Shown here piece by piece: positions 10,172-19,290 of a stretch of DNA of 64,000 nt. The stretch spans positions 37,998 to 101,997 of the forward strand of contig NZ_LECW02000005.1 in NCBI RefSeq assembly GCF_001042475.2. The letters are read 5' to 3'. This stretch comes from Bacillus glycinifermentans. GTDB taxonomy: Bacteria > Bacillota > Bacilli > Bacillales > Bacillaceae. The position numbers were made by a program, and so were the translations under genes. The notes below the pieces were generated by a model. It was not told the DNA's origin. It worked only from the letters and a program-made list of their open reading frames with translations, and did no database searches. Every line of letters starts with the position of its first letter. Position 1 is the first letter of the stretch.

Positions 10172-11492
10172 GGACCAGCTGAAATTCATCAGAAGAAACA
10201 TGAAGAAAAACCGCCTCAGGGTGTTTATGACAATATTGGCGACAACGGTGGCCTGCGCGTTTTTAATCGTGCTCGCCTCCGTCGGCTTCGGGCTGCAAAA
10301 GTCGATGACCGAGCAGCTGATGAAAGATCAGATTGTCACGAAAATCGATGTCGCAGGAAAAGAAGGGCAAGGCGACAAGCCTGTTCAAAAGAAAGACTTA
10401 AAAGACTTTGAGAAACGCGGCGATGTAGCAGCCGTTATTGAACGTACAAGAGTGATGGCGCCTGTAGAAGCCAAATTTGGCAATCGGACCAATGAGCAAA
10501 TCGGTTATTTGATGCTTACCGATATGGCGGCAGAGCAAAAAGCGAACATCAAACTGGACCGCGGACGCGTGGCGAAATCGCCGAATGAAATCGTCGTCGG
10601 CTATCATTTCGGCAAGATGCTGTGGACGAAAAAAGAAGCGAAAGAATATCAAAAGCAGCAAGAAAACAATCCAGATGACATAAAAGAACCTAAAGGATAT
10701 GAAAAAGATATTCTCGGCAAGACGATAGAATTAAAGATTGAGAAGGTAGATGAAAAGACAGGAGAAAAAAGCAAGGAAAAAACGTATGACTTTAAGGTTG
10801 TCGGGGTAATGGAAAAGCCTTCTTACGATTGGGTGAGCGATTCCAGCGTCTATGTCAGCAATGACATGCAGAAAGGGATTACCGATTTTCTGAAAGCGGA
10901 TAAAGACAGCGGTGATATAGAAAAAGAACTGACAGTCTATGCGGACAACTTTGAACATGTCGATCAGCTCACGAAAGATATGGAAGACAAAGGCTTCTTC
11001 GTCGATTCTGTCACGAAAAAGCTGGACAGCGTCAACCTGCTTTTTATGGCTTTTAAAATCGGACTGATTTTCGTCGGGGTAATCGCCGTATTGATTTCTG
11101 CGATCGGCATTTTCAACACGATGACAATGGCCGTCACGGAGCGGACCCAGGAGATCGGAATTATGAAAGCGATCGGTGCGAGTCCGAACGTCATCCGCAA
11201 AATGTTTTTAATGGAAAGCGCCTATATCGGCTTCATCGGATCTGTATTCGGCGTTATCATCTCATACGGTGTCAGCTTCCTGGTGAACAAGCTTCTCCCC
11301 GTGATTTTGTCATCGGTTTCCCAAGGCGAAGGGAGCGCACAGGATTTCAGCATCACGTTCTCCTATATTCCGGTGAGCCTTGTCATCATTGCGACTGTCA
11401 TCAGTATGGGGGTTGCGATTCTGTCAGGATTGAATCCGGCCGTCAAAGCGACGAGAACGAACGTGCTGACTGCGTTAAGAAGAGAATTATAG
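10161..11492 (+). CDS. ytrF: MacB/FtsX-type ABC permease YtrF
   Basis: The 443-residue protein has an N-terminal transmembrane helix (residues about 17-40), a roughly 230-residue extracytoplasmic MacB-like periplasmic-core domain, and three C-terminal helices of the FtsX fold (NTMTMAVTERTQEIGIMKAIGAS marks the coupling loop). It forms the membrane half of the YtrE system. The start is a TTG overlapping the ytrE end by 11 bases, behind AAAGGGG. The outer domain has a lysine/glutamate-rich stretch near residues 155-210. Confidence 0.85.
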   Translation: MKFKDQLKFIRRNMKKNRLRVFMTILATTVACAFLIVLASVGFGLQKSMTEQLMKDQIVTKIDVAGKEGQGDKPVQKKDLKDFEKRGDVAAVIERTRVMAPVEAKFGNRTNEQIGYLMLTDMAAEQKANIKLDRGRVAKSPNEIVVGYHFGKMLWTKKEAKEYQKQQENNPDDIKEPKGYEKDILGKTIELKIEKVDEKTGEKSKEKTYDFKVVGVMEKPSYDWVSDSSVYVSNDMQKGITDFLKADKDSGDIEKELTVYADNFEHVDQLTKDMEDKGFFVDSVTKKLDSVNLLFMAFKIGLIFVGVIAVLISAIGIFNTMTMAVTERTQEIGIMKAIGASPNVIRKMFLMESAYIGFIGSVFGVIISYGVSFLVNKLLPVILSSVSQGEGSAQDFSITFSYIPVSLVIIATVISMGVAILSGLNPAVKATRTNVLTALRREL

Positions 11493-11496
11493 AAAG

Positions 11497-11522
11497 AAAG
11501 CCGGCAGCGCGCCGGCTTTTTT
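11497..11522. terminator. Bidirectional terminator between ytrF and yttA
   Basis: A 9-bp stem (AAAGCCGGC / GCCGGCTTT) with five-base loop and T runs lies between two convergent genes. Confidence 0.85.
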
Positions 11523-12201
11523 AACGTTTTGGCGGTCTGTATCCCGCGTCTTGTGCTTCCTGTTCAGAACAAAACCATTGGACGACGTTTTTCGTGCGGT
11601 CATAGTATGTACTTCCAGGCGTATGATAAATTTTGTTGACGCTTCCCTTAATGTTGCACTCCTGACTGTGCTCTGCGGTCTTTTTGGAAGAGCCTGAGCT
11701 TTTATTCTGCCCGGCTGAAGCAGCTTCTGTTTGCTTATCTGCCTGGGCCTGCTTCGTTTTTGCGCTGTTTTTTTGGACGCCTGCCAGTTTTTTCTCTGCT
11801 GATTTCTTATCTTTCGCGAGCTTGTCCTTTTCTTTGAGCAGGTTCTCATTTTCTTTTTTTAACGTTTCGTTCTCTGTTTTTACGGATGCCAATGTTTCAT
11901 TCGTTTCTTGAATCCGCTCTTTTAATGATTTGATTTCGTTTGAAAGAGACGTTTTCTCAGACGTCAATTCTTTGATTTGAGCCGTCTGTTCTTTCGTTTC
12001 GTTTTCCCCGGCGTATGTTTTCTGATCCGTATAAGGTGATGTCGCAGCGCAAAGGAGAAAACCGCCTATCAGAAAGGGATAAAAGATTTTTTTGGAGAAT
12101 CGTTTGTCAGGCGAAAAGAACTTTTTTCTGATCAAATGAAAAACAGCATAGCCGAGCGAAAAAGTGAAGAATAAAAATCCGATTGCATAGAAAAATTCCA
12201 T
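11521..12201 (-). CDS. yttA: Membrane-anchored coiled-coil protein YttA
   Basis: The 226-residue protein has two N-terminal hydrophobic segments (residues about 3-25 and 40-58), a long charged coiled coil (about 75-150, [17 protein letters not shown]...), a low-complexity linker rich in A, K, S and Q, and a C-terminal domain with [14 protein letters not shown]...[15 protein letters not shown]. The last motif is shared by small Ada-like/nuclease-associated modules in Bacillus surface proteins; its ligand is unknown. Position after ytrF and before yttB fits yttA. RBS AAAGGAG precedes ATG 12201. Confidence 0.65.
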   Translation of the reverse strand: MEFFYAIGFLFFTFSLGYAVFHLIRKKFFSPDKRFSKKIFYPFLIGGFLLCAATSPYTDQKTYAGENETKEQTAQIKELTSEKTSLSNEIKSLKERIQETNETLASVKTENETLKKENENLLKEKDKLAKDKKSAEKKLAGVQKNSAKTKQAQADKQTEAASAGQNKSSGSSKKTAEHSQECNIKGSVNKIYHTPGSTYYDRTKNVVQWFCSEQEAQDAGYRPPKR

Positions 12202-12273
12202 TTTTGGGTCTCCTTTCTTCTGATATTCATATTTTAACTCATTATGAAAAAAATGTTTAGGTTGAAAAAGTTC

Positions 12274-12302
12274 TTGCAAATCTCAATATTCATACGTAAA
12301 AT
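12274..12302 (+). promoter_or_regulatory. SigA promoter of the metQ S-box transcript
   Basis: TTGCAA and TAAAAT are separated by 17 bp and lie about 20 bp before the riboswitch. Confidence 0.6.
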
Positions 12303-12320
12303 GAAGGGAATCAAATATGT

Positions 12321-12461
12321 AACTTATGAAGAGAGATGGAGGGACTGGCCCTGTGAAATCTCAGCAACCTGCATATGCAAGGTGCTAAATCCAGCAGAAT
12401 GTCAGACGCATTCTGAAAGATAAGTGATCAACTCTTTCAGGCGGACTGGAAGAGTTTTTTT
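12321..12461 (+). promoter_or_regulatory. S-box (SAM-I) riboswitch with terminator
   Basis: The leader has the conserved S-box core: GATGGAGGGACTGGCCC, TGAAATCTCAGCAACC, AAGGTGCTAAATCC and the closing helix ACTTAT/ATAAGT. It is followed by a terminator stem (ACTCTT / AAGAGT, then seven Ts) ending near 12461. High SAM should stop transcription before metQ. Confidence 0.92.
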
Positions 12462-12481
12462 ATGTTGAGGAGGAGATTGGA

Positions 12482-13303
12482 ATGAAGAAATGGACAAAAT
12501 TGTGGGGAACAATTGCATTGGCGGGAATACTCGCACTTCTTGCCGCATGCGGAAACAGCGCGGCAAACGGAGGCAAGACGATTAAAATCGGTGCAACCGC
12601 AGGCCCTTATTACGATATGGTCACAAAGGCGATTAAGCCTGAGCTTGAGAAAAACGGCTATCAAGTGGATGTCGTTCAATTTACAGACTATGTGCAGCCG
12701 AATACGGCATTGACGGAAGGCGAGCTTGACGCCAATCTGTTTCAGCATGAAGTCTTTATGAAGGCTTACAATAAGGAAAACGATAAAGATCTCGCCGCTC
12801 TGATTTCGGTGCCGACCGCACCGATGGGTTTGTACTCATCCAAGTATCAATCTCTGAAAGATGTCAAGGCGGGGGCCCAAGTAGCTATACCGAATGATCC
12901 GGCTAACGCCGCCAGGGCATTTTTAACGCTAAAGGATCAAGGGTTGATCAAGCTGAAGGACGGCATCGACACATTGAAGGCTTCTGAACGCGACATCACG
13001 GACAATCCGAAAAAGCTGACGTTTAAGCAGCTCGAATCCGCCAACCTGCCAAGGGCGGTTGAAGACCTTGACATCGCCGCCGTACCGGGCAATTTCGCCC
13101 TGTCTGCAAACATGAAATTGCAGGATGCCCTTGCGCTTGAAAACATGCCTGACCGCTACCGCAACCAAATCGTTGTCGACGGGAAAAACAAAGATAAACA
13201 ATTCGCCAAAGATTTAAAAGAAGCGGTCAAATCGGAGGCTTTCGAAAAAACGATTGACAAAGAATTTGCCGGGTTCGGAAAGCCGAAATGGATGACCGAA
13301 TAG
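12482..13303 (+). CDS. metQ: Methionine ABC transporter substrate-binding lipoprotein MetQ
   Basis: The 273-residue lipoprotein of the NlpA/MetQ family has signal peptide and lipobox LLAACG at residues about 18-23 and the family core TIKIGATAGPYYDMV, VVQFTDYVQPNTAL and GELDANLFQH. It binds D- or L-methionine or a related sulphur compound for an ABC importer. No metN or metP is next to it, so it must use a transporter encoded elsewhere. S-box control supports the methionine role. A shortened, degenerate copy follows at 13622. Confidence 0.85.
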   Translation: MKKWTKLWGTIALAGILALLAACGNSAANGGKTIKIGATAGPYYDMVTKAIKPELEKNGYQVDVVQFTDYVQPNTALTEGELDANLFQHEVFMKAYNKENDKDLAALISVPTAPMGLYSSKYQSLKDVKAGAQVAIPNDPANAARAFLTLKDQGLIKLKDGIDTLKASERDITDNPKKLTFKQLESANLPRAVEDLDIAAVPGNFALSANMKLQDALALENMPDRYRNQIVVDGKNKDKQFAKDLKEAVKSEAFEKTIDKEFAGFGKPKWMTE

Positions 13304-13378
13304 CGGCATGCGACCATACGGCTTGCAACGGCACGGGAGATGCCGCTGTGCTGCTTCGAACCTCAGACAGTCTCAGGG

Positions 13379-13403
13379 AGCCGGCATCTTGCCGGCTTTT
13401 TTT
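13379..13403 (+). terminator. Terminator after metQ
   Basis: An 8-bp stem (AGCCGGCA / TGCCGGCT) is followed by seven Ts. Confidence 0.85.
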
Positions 13404-13437
13404 CGTTCTCGCGCTTTCTGTTACATTGGAAAACTTT

Positions 13438-13605
13438 TTTCAGGAGGGCTGGAGAACCGCCGAAAAACAGGTTGTATATAAAACGAAATGCGAAATCGCC
13501 GATAGAAAGCAGGAAAGCTAAAATTCCGATAATATGTAACCGGTGAAAAACGAAGAAGAGACCGGTCCTCCGAATCTGCGAACTTTTTCCGGTAGCTTTT
13601 TTATG
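13438..13605 (+). other. Degenerate S-box leader
   Basis: The stretch before the decayed metQ copy keeps pieces of an S-box in order: GGAGGGCTGG, CGAAAAACAGG and AAGCTAAAATTCC, followed by ACCGG...CCGGT and six Ts like a terminator. The intact leader upstream has GGAGGGACTGG, TGAAATCTCAG and GTGCTAAATCC. The kink-turn and core helices can no longer form, so ligand binding is unlikely. Confidence 0.5.
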
Positions 13606-13621
13606 ATAGGAGGCGTTTCAC

Positions 13622-14062
13622 GTGATAAAATTTTCAATCTTAACAGGCGTGCTTGGGATGGCAGGAGTGATTACGCTCATCATTTCATGTGCAAACGGAA
13701 CAGAAAGCGGCAGCCGGACGATTAAAATCGGTTCTGCTGAAGAACAGTATTTTGATATTCAGCCCGCAAAAACGGCTCGTTTTGCGGCGTTCTTTCAGCC
13801 GAATCGCGAGGAAAAGCCTTACGCCGGTCAGTTTCAAAACGGGGTGTTTGCGGAACTTCAAAATAAGAAACATGACAAAAAACCCGGCTGCTATATGAGA
13901 GAACCGGGTTCGCCAATGGACGTAAGAAACGGAGCTGAACGTCCGCCGTCATTCGAACAGCTTGGAACCGTAAAACCTCCGCGGAACGGGAGCGGGGCTG
14001 AGCCGGACAGGATAAAACTGAACGATGGTCCGGGACCTGAAAACAAGCCCCGCCCCCTTTAA
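13622..14062 (+). pseudogene. Decayed duplicate of metQ (146-codon open frame remains)
   Basis: The frame starts with GTG behind AGGAGG and encodes a lipoprotein signal with Cys at LIISC. It then follows MetQ: SGSRTIKIGSAEEQYFDI against NGGKTIKIGATAGPYYDM; FFQPN against YVQPN; FAELQNKKHDKK...EPGSPM against FMKAYNKENDKD...VPTAPM without gaps; DVRNGAE against DVKAGAQ. The binding residues and the C-terminal half are gone, through small in-frame losses. It is either a relic or a lipoprotein with a new role. Its leader is also a degraded S-box. Confidence 0.7.
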
Positions 14063-14094
14063 GTAAAATATTTTTCCGAATATTATAAAAAATA

Positions 14095-14118
14095 CCCTTT
14101 CTAAAAAGGGATTTTTTT
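14095..14118 (+). terminator. Terminator between the metQ relic and yttB
   Basis: A 6-bp stem (CCCTTT / AAAGGG) with a four-base loop is followed by seven Ts. Confidence 0.65.
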
Positions 14119-14208
14119 ATGAAGAAAAACCGAATTCCCTCCATTGAAAAAAATGGCCAAAACGAATAGAATCTAGAAGGAACGAAAATCAGAAAGAAGG
14201 AAAATACA

Positions 14209-15378
14209 ATGCCGCGTACGTTATGGATGCTGATCATCGGGATGTTTATCAATGTAACGGGGTCTTCTTTTTTGTGGCCTTTGAATACCATCTATATTCA
14301 CGACCATTTAGGGAAATCGTTAACCGCAGCCGGGTTTGTACTGATGCTCAACTCCGGCGCCAATGTCATCGGAAATTTATGCGGCGGTTATTTGTTTGAT
14401 AAAATCGGCGGATTCAAATCTGTCATTATCGGAATCGTGATCACGTTTGCCAGCCTTTCCGCCCTCGTGTTTTTTCATGGCTGGACGGCTTATATCCTCT
14501 TGTTGACAGCTGTCGGATTCGGGTCGGGTGTTGTGTTCCCTGCGTGCTATGCAATGGCCGGAGCGGTTTGGCCCGAGGGTGGCAGAAAGGCTTTTAATGC
14601 CGTGTATGTAGCGCAAAATGCCGGAGTCGCTGTCGGTTCCGCGCTTGGGGGAGTCGTTGCATCATTTTCATTCGCTTATGTCTTTTTTGCGAATGCGATG
14701 CTTTATGCCGTTTTTTTCGCGATTGCATGTTTTGGATTCAGACATATTCGCACAGAACGTGCAGTACAGTCATCCGTTGTGGATCATGCTGCCGGCGCAA
14801 GCGGAAAATCAAGATTTTCGGCCCTCATGCTCGTATGTACGGGCTATCTTCTCGGCTGGGTCGCTTATTCCCAATGGTCTTCAACGATCGCTTCACATAC
14901 GCAGGATCTCGGCATATCGCTCGGGCAGTACAGTCTGCTATGGACGGTCAACGGTGCGCTCATCGTTCTGGGCCAGCCGCTTACCGGAATGTTTGTCCAC
15001 CGGTTTGCCAATTCGCTGAAAAAACAAATCGTGAGCGGATTCATCATTTTTATGTTTGCTTACGGCATGCTGTTTGCCGCTGAATCTTTCCGGGTTTTCC
15101 TCGGCGCGATGATCGTGCTGACGCTCGGGGAAATGCTCGTCTGGCCGGCTGTTCCGACGATCGCAAACCGCCTCGCACCGCGGGGGAAAGAAGGGTTTTA
15201 CCAAGGTTTCGTCAACAGCATGGCGACAGGAGGAAGAATGATCGGGCCGCTGTTCGGCGGAATGATCGTTGATTTTTTCAGCATGCAGGCATTATTGGCT
15301 GTTCTGCTCGTTTTGTTGATGATCAGCATAGGAACAACATTTTTATACGCTCGAAAAGAAAAGCAGCTCTCTGTTTAA
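14209..15378 (+). CDS. yttB: MFS transporter YttB
   Basis: The 389-residue protein has about 12 transmembrane helices and the MFS loop signature GGYLFDKIGGFKSVI after helix 2. It belongs to the drug-H+ antiporter type efflux group, with sequence and place typical of Bacillus YttB. The substrate is unknown. RBS GAAGGAAA precedes the ATG. Confidence 0.8.
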   Translation: MPRTLWMLIIGMFINVTGSSFLWPLNTIYIHDHLGKSLTAAGFVLMLNSGANVIGNLCGGYLFDKIGGFKSVIIGIVITFASLSALVFFHGWTAYILLLTAVGFGSGVVFPACYAMAGAVWPEGGRKAFNAVYVAQNAGVAVGSALGGVVASFSFAYVFFANAMLYAVFFAIACFGFRHIRTERAVQSSVVDHAAGASGKSRFSALMLVCTGYLLGWVAYSQWSSTIASHTQDLGISLGQYSLLWTVNGALIVLGQPLTGMFVHRFANSLKKQIVSGFIIFMFAYGMLFAAESFRVFLGAMIVLTLGEMLVWPAVPTIANRLAPRGKEGFYQGFVNSMATGGRMIGPLFGGMIVDFFSMQALLAVLLVLLMISIGTTFLYARKEKQLSV

Positions 15379-15599
15379 TATAGAAAAAATAGGTAATTGT
15401 GATTATGTGAAAATGAATCGAAGGAATCAAGATTATTACCTAATTCTTCACATATAATGGAAGAAACAAGCTTTTTTTTCTCAGAGACAGAACACATTTT
15501 CTGTAGTAGTATCGAATATCATCGCGAAGGGTTCTAGGGGGGCTGCTCGATGGCCTGAAGTCGCTTGACGAATCTAAGGGCTTTAGGAAGGTGATGAAG

Positions 15600-15923
15600 A
15601 TGCTGCATCAAGTTTTTGTTGCTTGTTTGATTGGAGGGATTATGGGGGTTCTCGGGCACATTAAAAAAAGAGGACGGCTCGAGAAACCGAGAACGACGAA
15701 ACGATTTATTTACCTCGGTTTTTTTGAAGATATTCTTGTCGGTATGGTTGCCTCTATTTTGCTTGTTTTATCTGCGGAACCTGACTCCGGAATTCAGCTC
15801 GTGGTTTTATCCATTGTTGCAGGCTACGGCGGTGAAGCTGTATTGAGAAGCTTTGACTTTGTCAGAGAACAGCAGGCAAATGTACAAAACTCCGGACGGC
15901 AAAACGATTCTCCACACGATTAA
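15600..15923 (+). CDS. ytvB: DUF4257 membrane protein YtvB
   Basis: The 107-residue protein has an N-terminal glycine-rich transmembrane segment (FVACLIGGIMGVLGHI), a basic stretch (KKRGRLEKPR) and a second hydrophobic pair (DILVGMVASILLVLS, LVVLSIVAGYGGEAV). Size and place before leuS match YtvB. Function is unknown. ATG 15600 lies eight bases after AGGAAGG; earlier in-frame starts lack proper spacing. Confidence 0.75.
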   Translation: MLHQVFVACLIGGIMGVLGHIKKRGRLEKPRTTKRFIYLGFFEDILVGMVASILLVLSAEPDSGIQLVVLSIVAGYGGEAVLRSFDFVREQQANVQNSGRQNDSPHD

Positions 15924-15975
15924 GATCCTCACTCTTACCCTTTTTTCAGCACATTCCCATTGTATACAAACCTGC

Positions 15976-16004
15976 TTGCACTTATGAACAGAATTCTATA
16001 AAAT
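15976..16004 (+). promoter_or_regulatory. SigA promoter of leuS
   Basis: TTGCAC and TAAAAT are separated by 17 bp just upstream of the T-box leader. Confidence 0.6.
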
Positions 16005-16009
16005 ACAGA

Positions 16010-16258
16010 TAAGATTACGGTTACGGCAAGAACAGTGAAGAGGAGCAGTAAGAAGCCCCATCTGTCACAGAGAGTTGACGGCTGGTGAAAGTCAATCAGG
16101 TTGGGCTTCCGAACTCGCCTCAGAGTTGCAGCAGTGATGAGCTGCTGCCGTGCATCTGCGTTAAAGATATCAAGTGAGTGTATGAATGTACACTAACAAG
16201 GGTGGTACCGCGGGAAGTCGAATCTCTCGTCCCTTTTTAGGGATGGGAGAGTTTTTTT
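16010..16258 (+). promoter_or_regulatory. T-box riboswitch (leucine) with terminator
   Basis: The leader shows a T-box core AGGGTGGTACCGCG near 16198-16211, an AG-rich specifier region with GAACTC (Leu CTC codon near 16114), and a terminator TCTCTCGTCCC / GGGATGGGAGA followed by seven Ts near 16222-16258. Uncharged tRNA-Leu should permit read-through to leuS. Confidence 0.92.
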
Positions 16259-16349
16259 GATTTTGGAATAATCTGAATATCACGATGCCGGTCCCGTCCA
16301 TACTTGTATGCAAGGATGCCGTACGTACATTCAAAGGAGGTTTTTACAA

Positions 16350-18764
16350 TTGAGTTTTGATCATCAAAAAATCGAGAAAAAGTGGCAGGACTATTGGCTT
16401 GAAAACAAAACATTTGCCACGCTTGAAGATACATCCAAACCGAAGTTTTATGCGCTGGATATGTTTCCGTACCCGTCTGGAGCGGGCCTGCATGTCGGCC
16501 ATCCGGAAGGCTATACGGCGACGGACATTCTCTCGCGCATGAAGCGCATGCAGGGATATGACGTCCTGCATCCAATGGGCTGGGATGCATTCGGGCTTCC
16601 GGCTGAGCAATACGCGCTTGATACGGGGAATGACCCTGCCGTCTTTACGAAGCAGAACATCGATAATTTCCGCCGCCAGATCAGGGCGCTCGGCTTTTCG
16701 TACGACTGGGACAGGGAAGTCAATACGACAGATCCGGACTACTATAAATGGACACAGTGGATTTTCTTAAAGCTTTATGAAAAAGGCCTCGCTTATGTAG
16801 ATGAAGTGCCTGTGAACTGGTGCCCGGCGCTCGGAACCGTTCTCGCCAACGAAGAAGTCATCGACGGAAAGAGCGAACGCGGCGGTCATCCTGTCGAAAG
16901 GCGTCCGATGAAGCAATGGATGCTGAGAATTACGGCATATGCCGACCGCCTGCTCGAAGACCTTGAAGAGCTCGACTGGCCGGAGAGCATTAAAGAAATG
17001 CAGCGCAACTGGATCGGCCGTTCTGAAGGTGCACACGTTCATTTTGAAATCGACGGCCAGGACGCCATGTTTACGGTTTTCACGACCCGTCCCGACACTC
17101 TGTTCGGCGCGACGTACGCCGTACTCGCTCCTGAACACGATCTGGTCCAAAAGATCACGACGCCTGAACAAAAAGATGCGGTCGACGCTTATATTGCCGA
17201 AGTTCAGTCAAAGAGCGATCTTGAGCGCACCGATTTGGCAAAAACGAAGACAGGCGTTTTCACAGGCGCTTATGCGGTTAATCCGGCGAGCGGAGAAAAA
17301 ATTCCGGTCTGGATCGCCGATTATGTCCTGGCTACATACGGCACTGGAGCGGTCATGGCGGTTCCGGCTCATGATGAACGCGACCATGAATTTGCAACGG
17401 TATTCGGTCTTTCGATCAAAGAAGTTGTCAAAGGCGGAAACGTTGAAAAAGAAGCGTATACAGGCGACGGCGAGCATATCAACTCCGATTTTCTGAACGG
17501 TCTCGATAAAGCGGCTGCGATCGAAAAAATGATCGAGTGGCTTGAAGAGAACGGCAAAGGCGAGAAAAAAGTGACATACCGCCTCCGCGATTGGCTGTTC
17601 AGCCGCCAGCGCTATTGGGGCGAGCCGATTCCGATCATCCATTGGGAAGACGGAACATCCACCCCGGTTCCTGAAGAAGAGCTGCCGCTTATTTTGCCGA
17701 AAACGTCTGAAATCAAGCCGAGCGGTACGGGAGAATCGCCGCTTGCCAACATTAAAGAATGGGTCGAAGTAACAGACCCTGCAACAGGCAAAAAAGGAAG
17801 ACGGGAAACGAATACAATGCCGCAGTGGGCCGGCAGCTGCTGGTACTTCCTGCGCTATATTGATCCGAAAAATCCGAATGAACTCGCGTCTCCTGAAAAA
17901 TTAAAGAAATGGCTTCCTGTCGATATGTATATCGGTGGCGCAGAACACGCCGTTCTTCACTTATTGTATGCGCGATTCTGGCATAAATTCCTTTATGATA
18001 TCGGAGTCGTGCCGACAAAAGAGCCGTTTAAGCAGCTCTACAACCAGGGAATGATTCTTGGCGAAAACAATGAAAAAATGAGCAAATCAAAAGGCAATGT
18101 CGTCAATCCGGACGAAATCGTCACGACGCACGGGGCAGACACGCTTCGTTTGTATGAAATGTTCATGGGGCCGCTCGACGCTTCGATTGCCTGGTCTACG
18201 AAAGGCCTTGACGGAGCGCGCCGCTTCCTTGACCGCGTATGGCGCCTGTTCATCGACGACAATGGCGAATTGAGCAGCAAGATTACGGAAGGAGCGGGCG
18301 AAACGCTTGAACGCGTCTACCATGAAACGGTAATGAAAGTGACAGATCATTTCGAAGGGCTGCGCTTCAACACGGGGATTTCCCAGTTGATGGTCTTTAT
18401 CAATGAAGCGTATAAAGCGGACAAGCTTCCGAAAGAATACATGGAAGGCTTTGTGAAACTGCTTTCTCCTGTTGCACCGCACCTTGCTGAAGAGCTTTGG
18501 AGCCGTCTCGGCCATGAAGGCTCGATCGCATATGAAGCATGGCCTGTCTATGATGAAGAGAAGCTTGTCGATGATGAGGTCGAAATCGTCGTTCAGGTGA
18601 ACGGGAAAGTAAAAGCCAAGTTAAACGTTCCGGCTGACGCAAACAAAGAACAGCTTGAGGAACTGGCCAAAAACAACGAAAAAGTAAAAGAACAGCTTGA
18701 AGGAAAGACGATCAGAAAAGTGATCGCCGTTCCGGGCAAGCTTGTCAATATTGTCGCAAACTAA
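16350..18764 (+). CDS. leuS: Leucyl-tRNA synthetase LeuS
   Basis: The 804-residue class I synthetase charges tRNA-Leu. The HIGH motif appears as HVGH in [14 protein letters not shown] (about residues 43-52), the editing domain contains [12 protein letters not shown], and the KMSKS loop is in [13 protein letters not shown]. The anticodon-binding and C-terminal domains ([12 protein letters not shown]) are complete. The TTG start ten bases after AAGGAGG gives the standard Bacillus length. It is controlled by the upstream T-box. Confidence 0.97.
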   Translation: MSFDHQKIEKKWQDYWLENKTFATLEDTSKPKFYALDMFPYPSGAGLHVGHPEGYTATDILSRMKRMQGYDVLHPMGWDAFGLPAEQYALDTGNDPAVFTKQNIDNFRRQIRALGFSYDWDREVNTTDPDYYKWTQWIFLKLYEKGLAYVDEVPVNWCPALGTVLANEEVIDGKSERGGHPVERRPMKQWMLRITAYADRLLEDLEELDWPESIKEMQRNWIGRSEGAHVHFEIDGQDAMFTVFTTRPDTLFGATYAVLAPEHDLVQKITTPEQKDAVDAYIAEVQSKSDLERTDLAKTKTGVFTGAYAVNPASGEKIPVWIADYVLATYGTGAVMAVPAHDERDHEFATVFGLSIKEVVKGGNVEKEAYTGDGEHINSDFLNGLDKAAAIEKMIEWLEENGKGEKKVTYRLRDWLFSRQRYWGEPIPIIHWEDGTSTPVPEEELPLILPKTSEIKPSGTGESPLANIKEWVEVTDPATGKKGRRETNTMPQWAGSCWYFLRYIDPKNPNELASPEKLKKWLPVDMYIGGAEHAVLHLLYARFWHKFLYDIGVVPTKEPFKQLYNQGMILGENNEKMSKSKGNVVNPDEIVTTHGADTLRLYEMFMGPLDASIAWSTKGLDGARRFLDRVWRLFIDDNGELSSKITEGAGETLERVYHETVMKVTDHFEGLRFNTGISQLMVFINEAYKADKLPKEYMEGFVKLLSPVAPHLAEELWSRLGHEGSIAYEAWPVYDEEKLVDDEVEIVVQVNGKVKAKLNVPADANKEQLEELAKNNEKVKEQLEGKTIRKVIAVPGKLVNIVAN

Positions 18765-18769
18765 AAGCA

Positions 18770-18798
18770 AAAACCCCTTCCTCGCGAAGGGGTTTTTT
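18770..18798 (+). terminator. Terminator after leuS
   Basis: An 11-bp stem (AAAACCCCTTC / GAAGGGGTTTT) and Ts follow the stop directly. Confidence 0.88.
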
Positions 18799-18885
18799 CG
18801 ATCCTAAGCCTTGGATCTTTTAGCTTATGTTTGATTTCAGCCGTTTCGCCCATGTATTAAAATAGGGGTAAAGGAGCTGATGAAT

Positions 18886-19290
18886 ATGGAGTTTGCCGAT
18901 TTTTCCGCCGTGCAGGTCCGAATCGCAAGACCGACAGACCGTTTTGAAGAGGTCATCGCCTTTTACGAGAAAGGTCTCGGTTTACAAAAAATCGGTGAGT
19001 TTTCCGGGCATGCAGGCTACGATGGCGCGATGTTCGGCCTGCCGAATTCCCTGTATCACCTTGAATTTACGTCACACGAAAACGGGAGCCCGTGTCCCGC
19101 CCCGACGAAAGACAACCTTCTCATTTTTTACATCCCTGATCTTCATCAAATCAAAGCGATTGCAAACAGGCTGTCTGACATGGGGTATGAAGAGGTGCCT
19201 CCGGAAAACCCGTATTGGGAAGAAAAAGGCGTAACGATCGAAGATCCCGACGGCTGGCGGATCGTGCTGATGAACACGGAAGGAATTTAG
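18886..19290 (+). CDS. VOC (glyoxalase/bleomycin-resistance fold) protein
   Basis: The 134-residue single-domain protein has paired beta-alpha-beta-beta-beta modules: VQVRIARPTDRFEEVIAFYEKGLGL at the start and YHLEFTSHENG at mid-protein. It ends in the usual EEKGVTIEDPDGWRIVLMN. Members bind a metal and act as lyases, dioxygenases or resistance proteins; the substrate here is unknown. ATG 18886 gives nine bases from AAAGGAG. Its last four bases overlap the end of the convergent LysR gene, with no terminator between. Confidence 0.75.
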   Translation: MEFADFSAVQVRIARPTDRFEEVIAFYEKGLGLQKIGEFSGHAGYDGAMFGLPNSLYHLEFTSHENGSPCPAPTKDNLLIFYIPDLHQIKAIANRLSDMGYEEVPPENPYWEEKGVTIEDPDGWRIVLMNTEGI

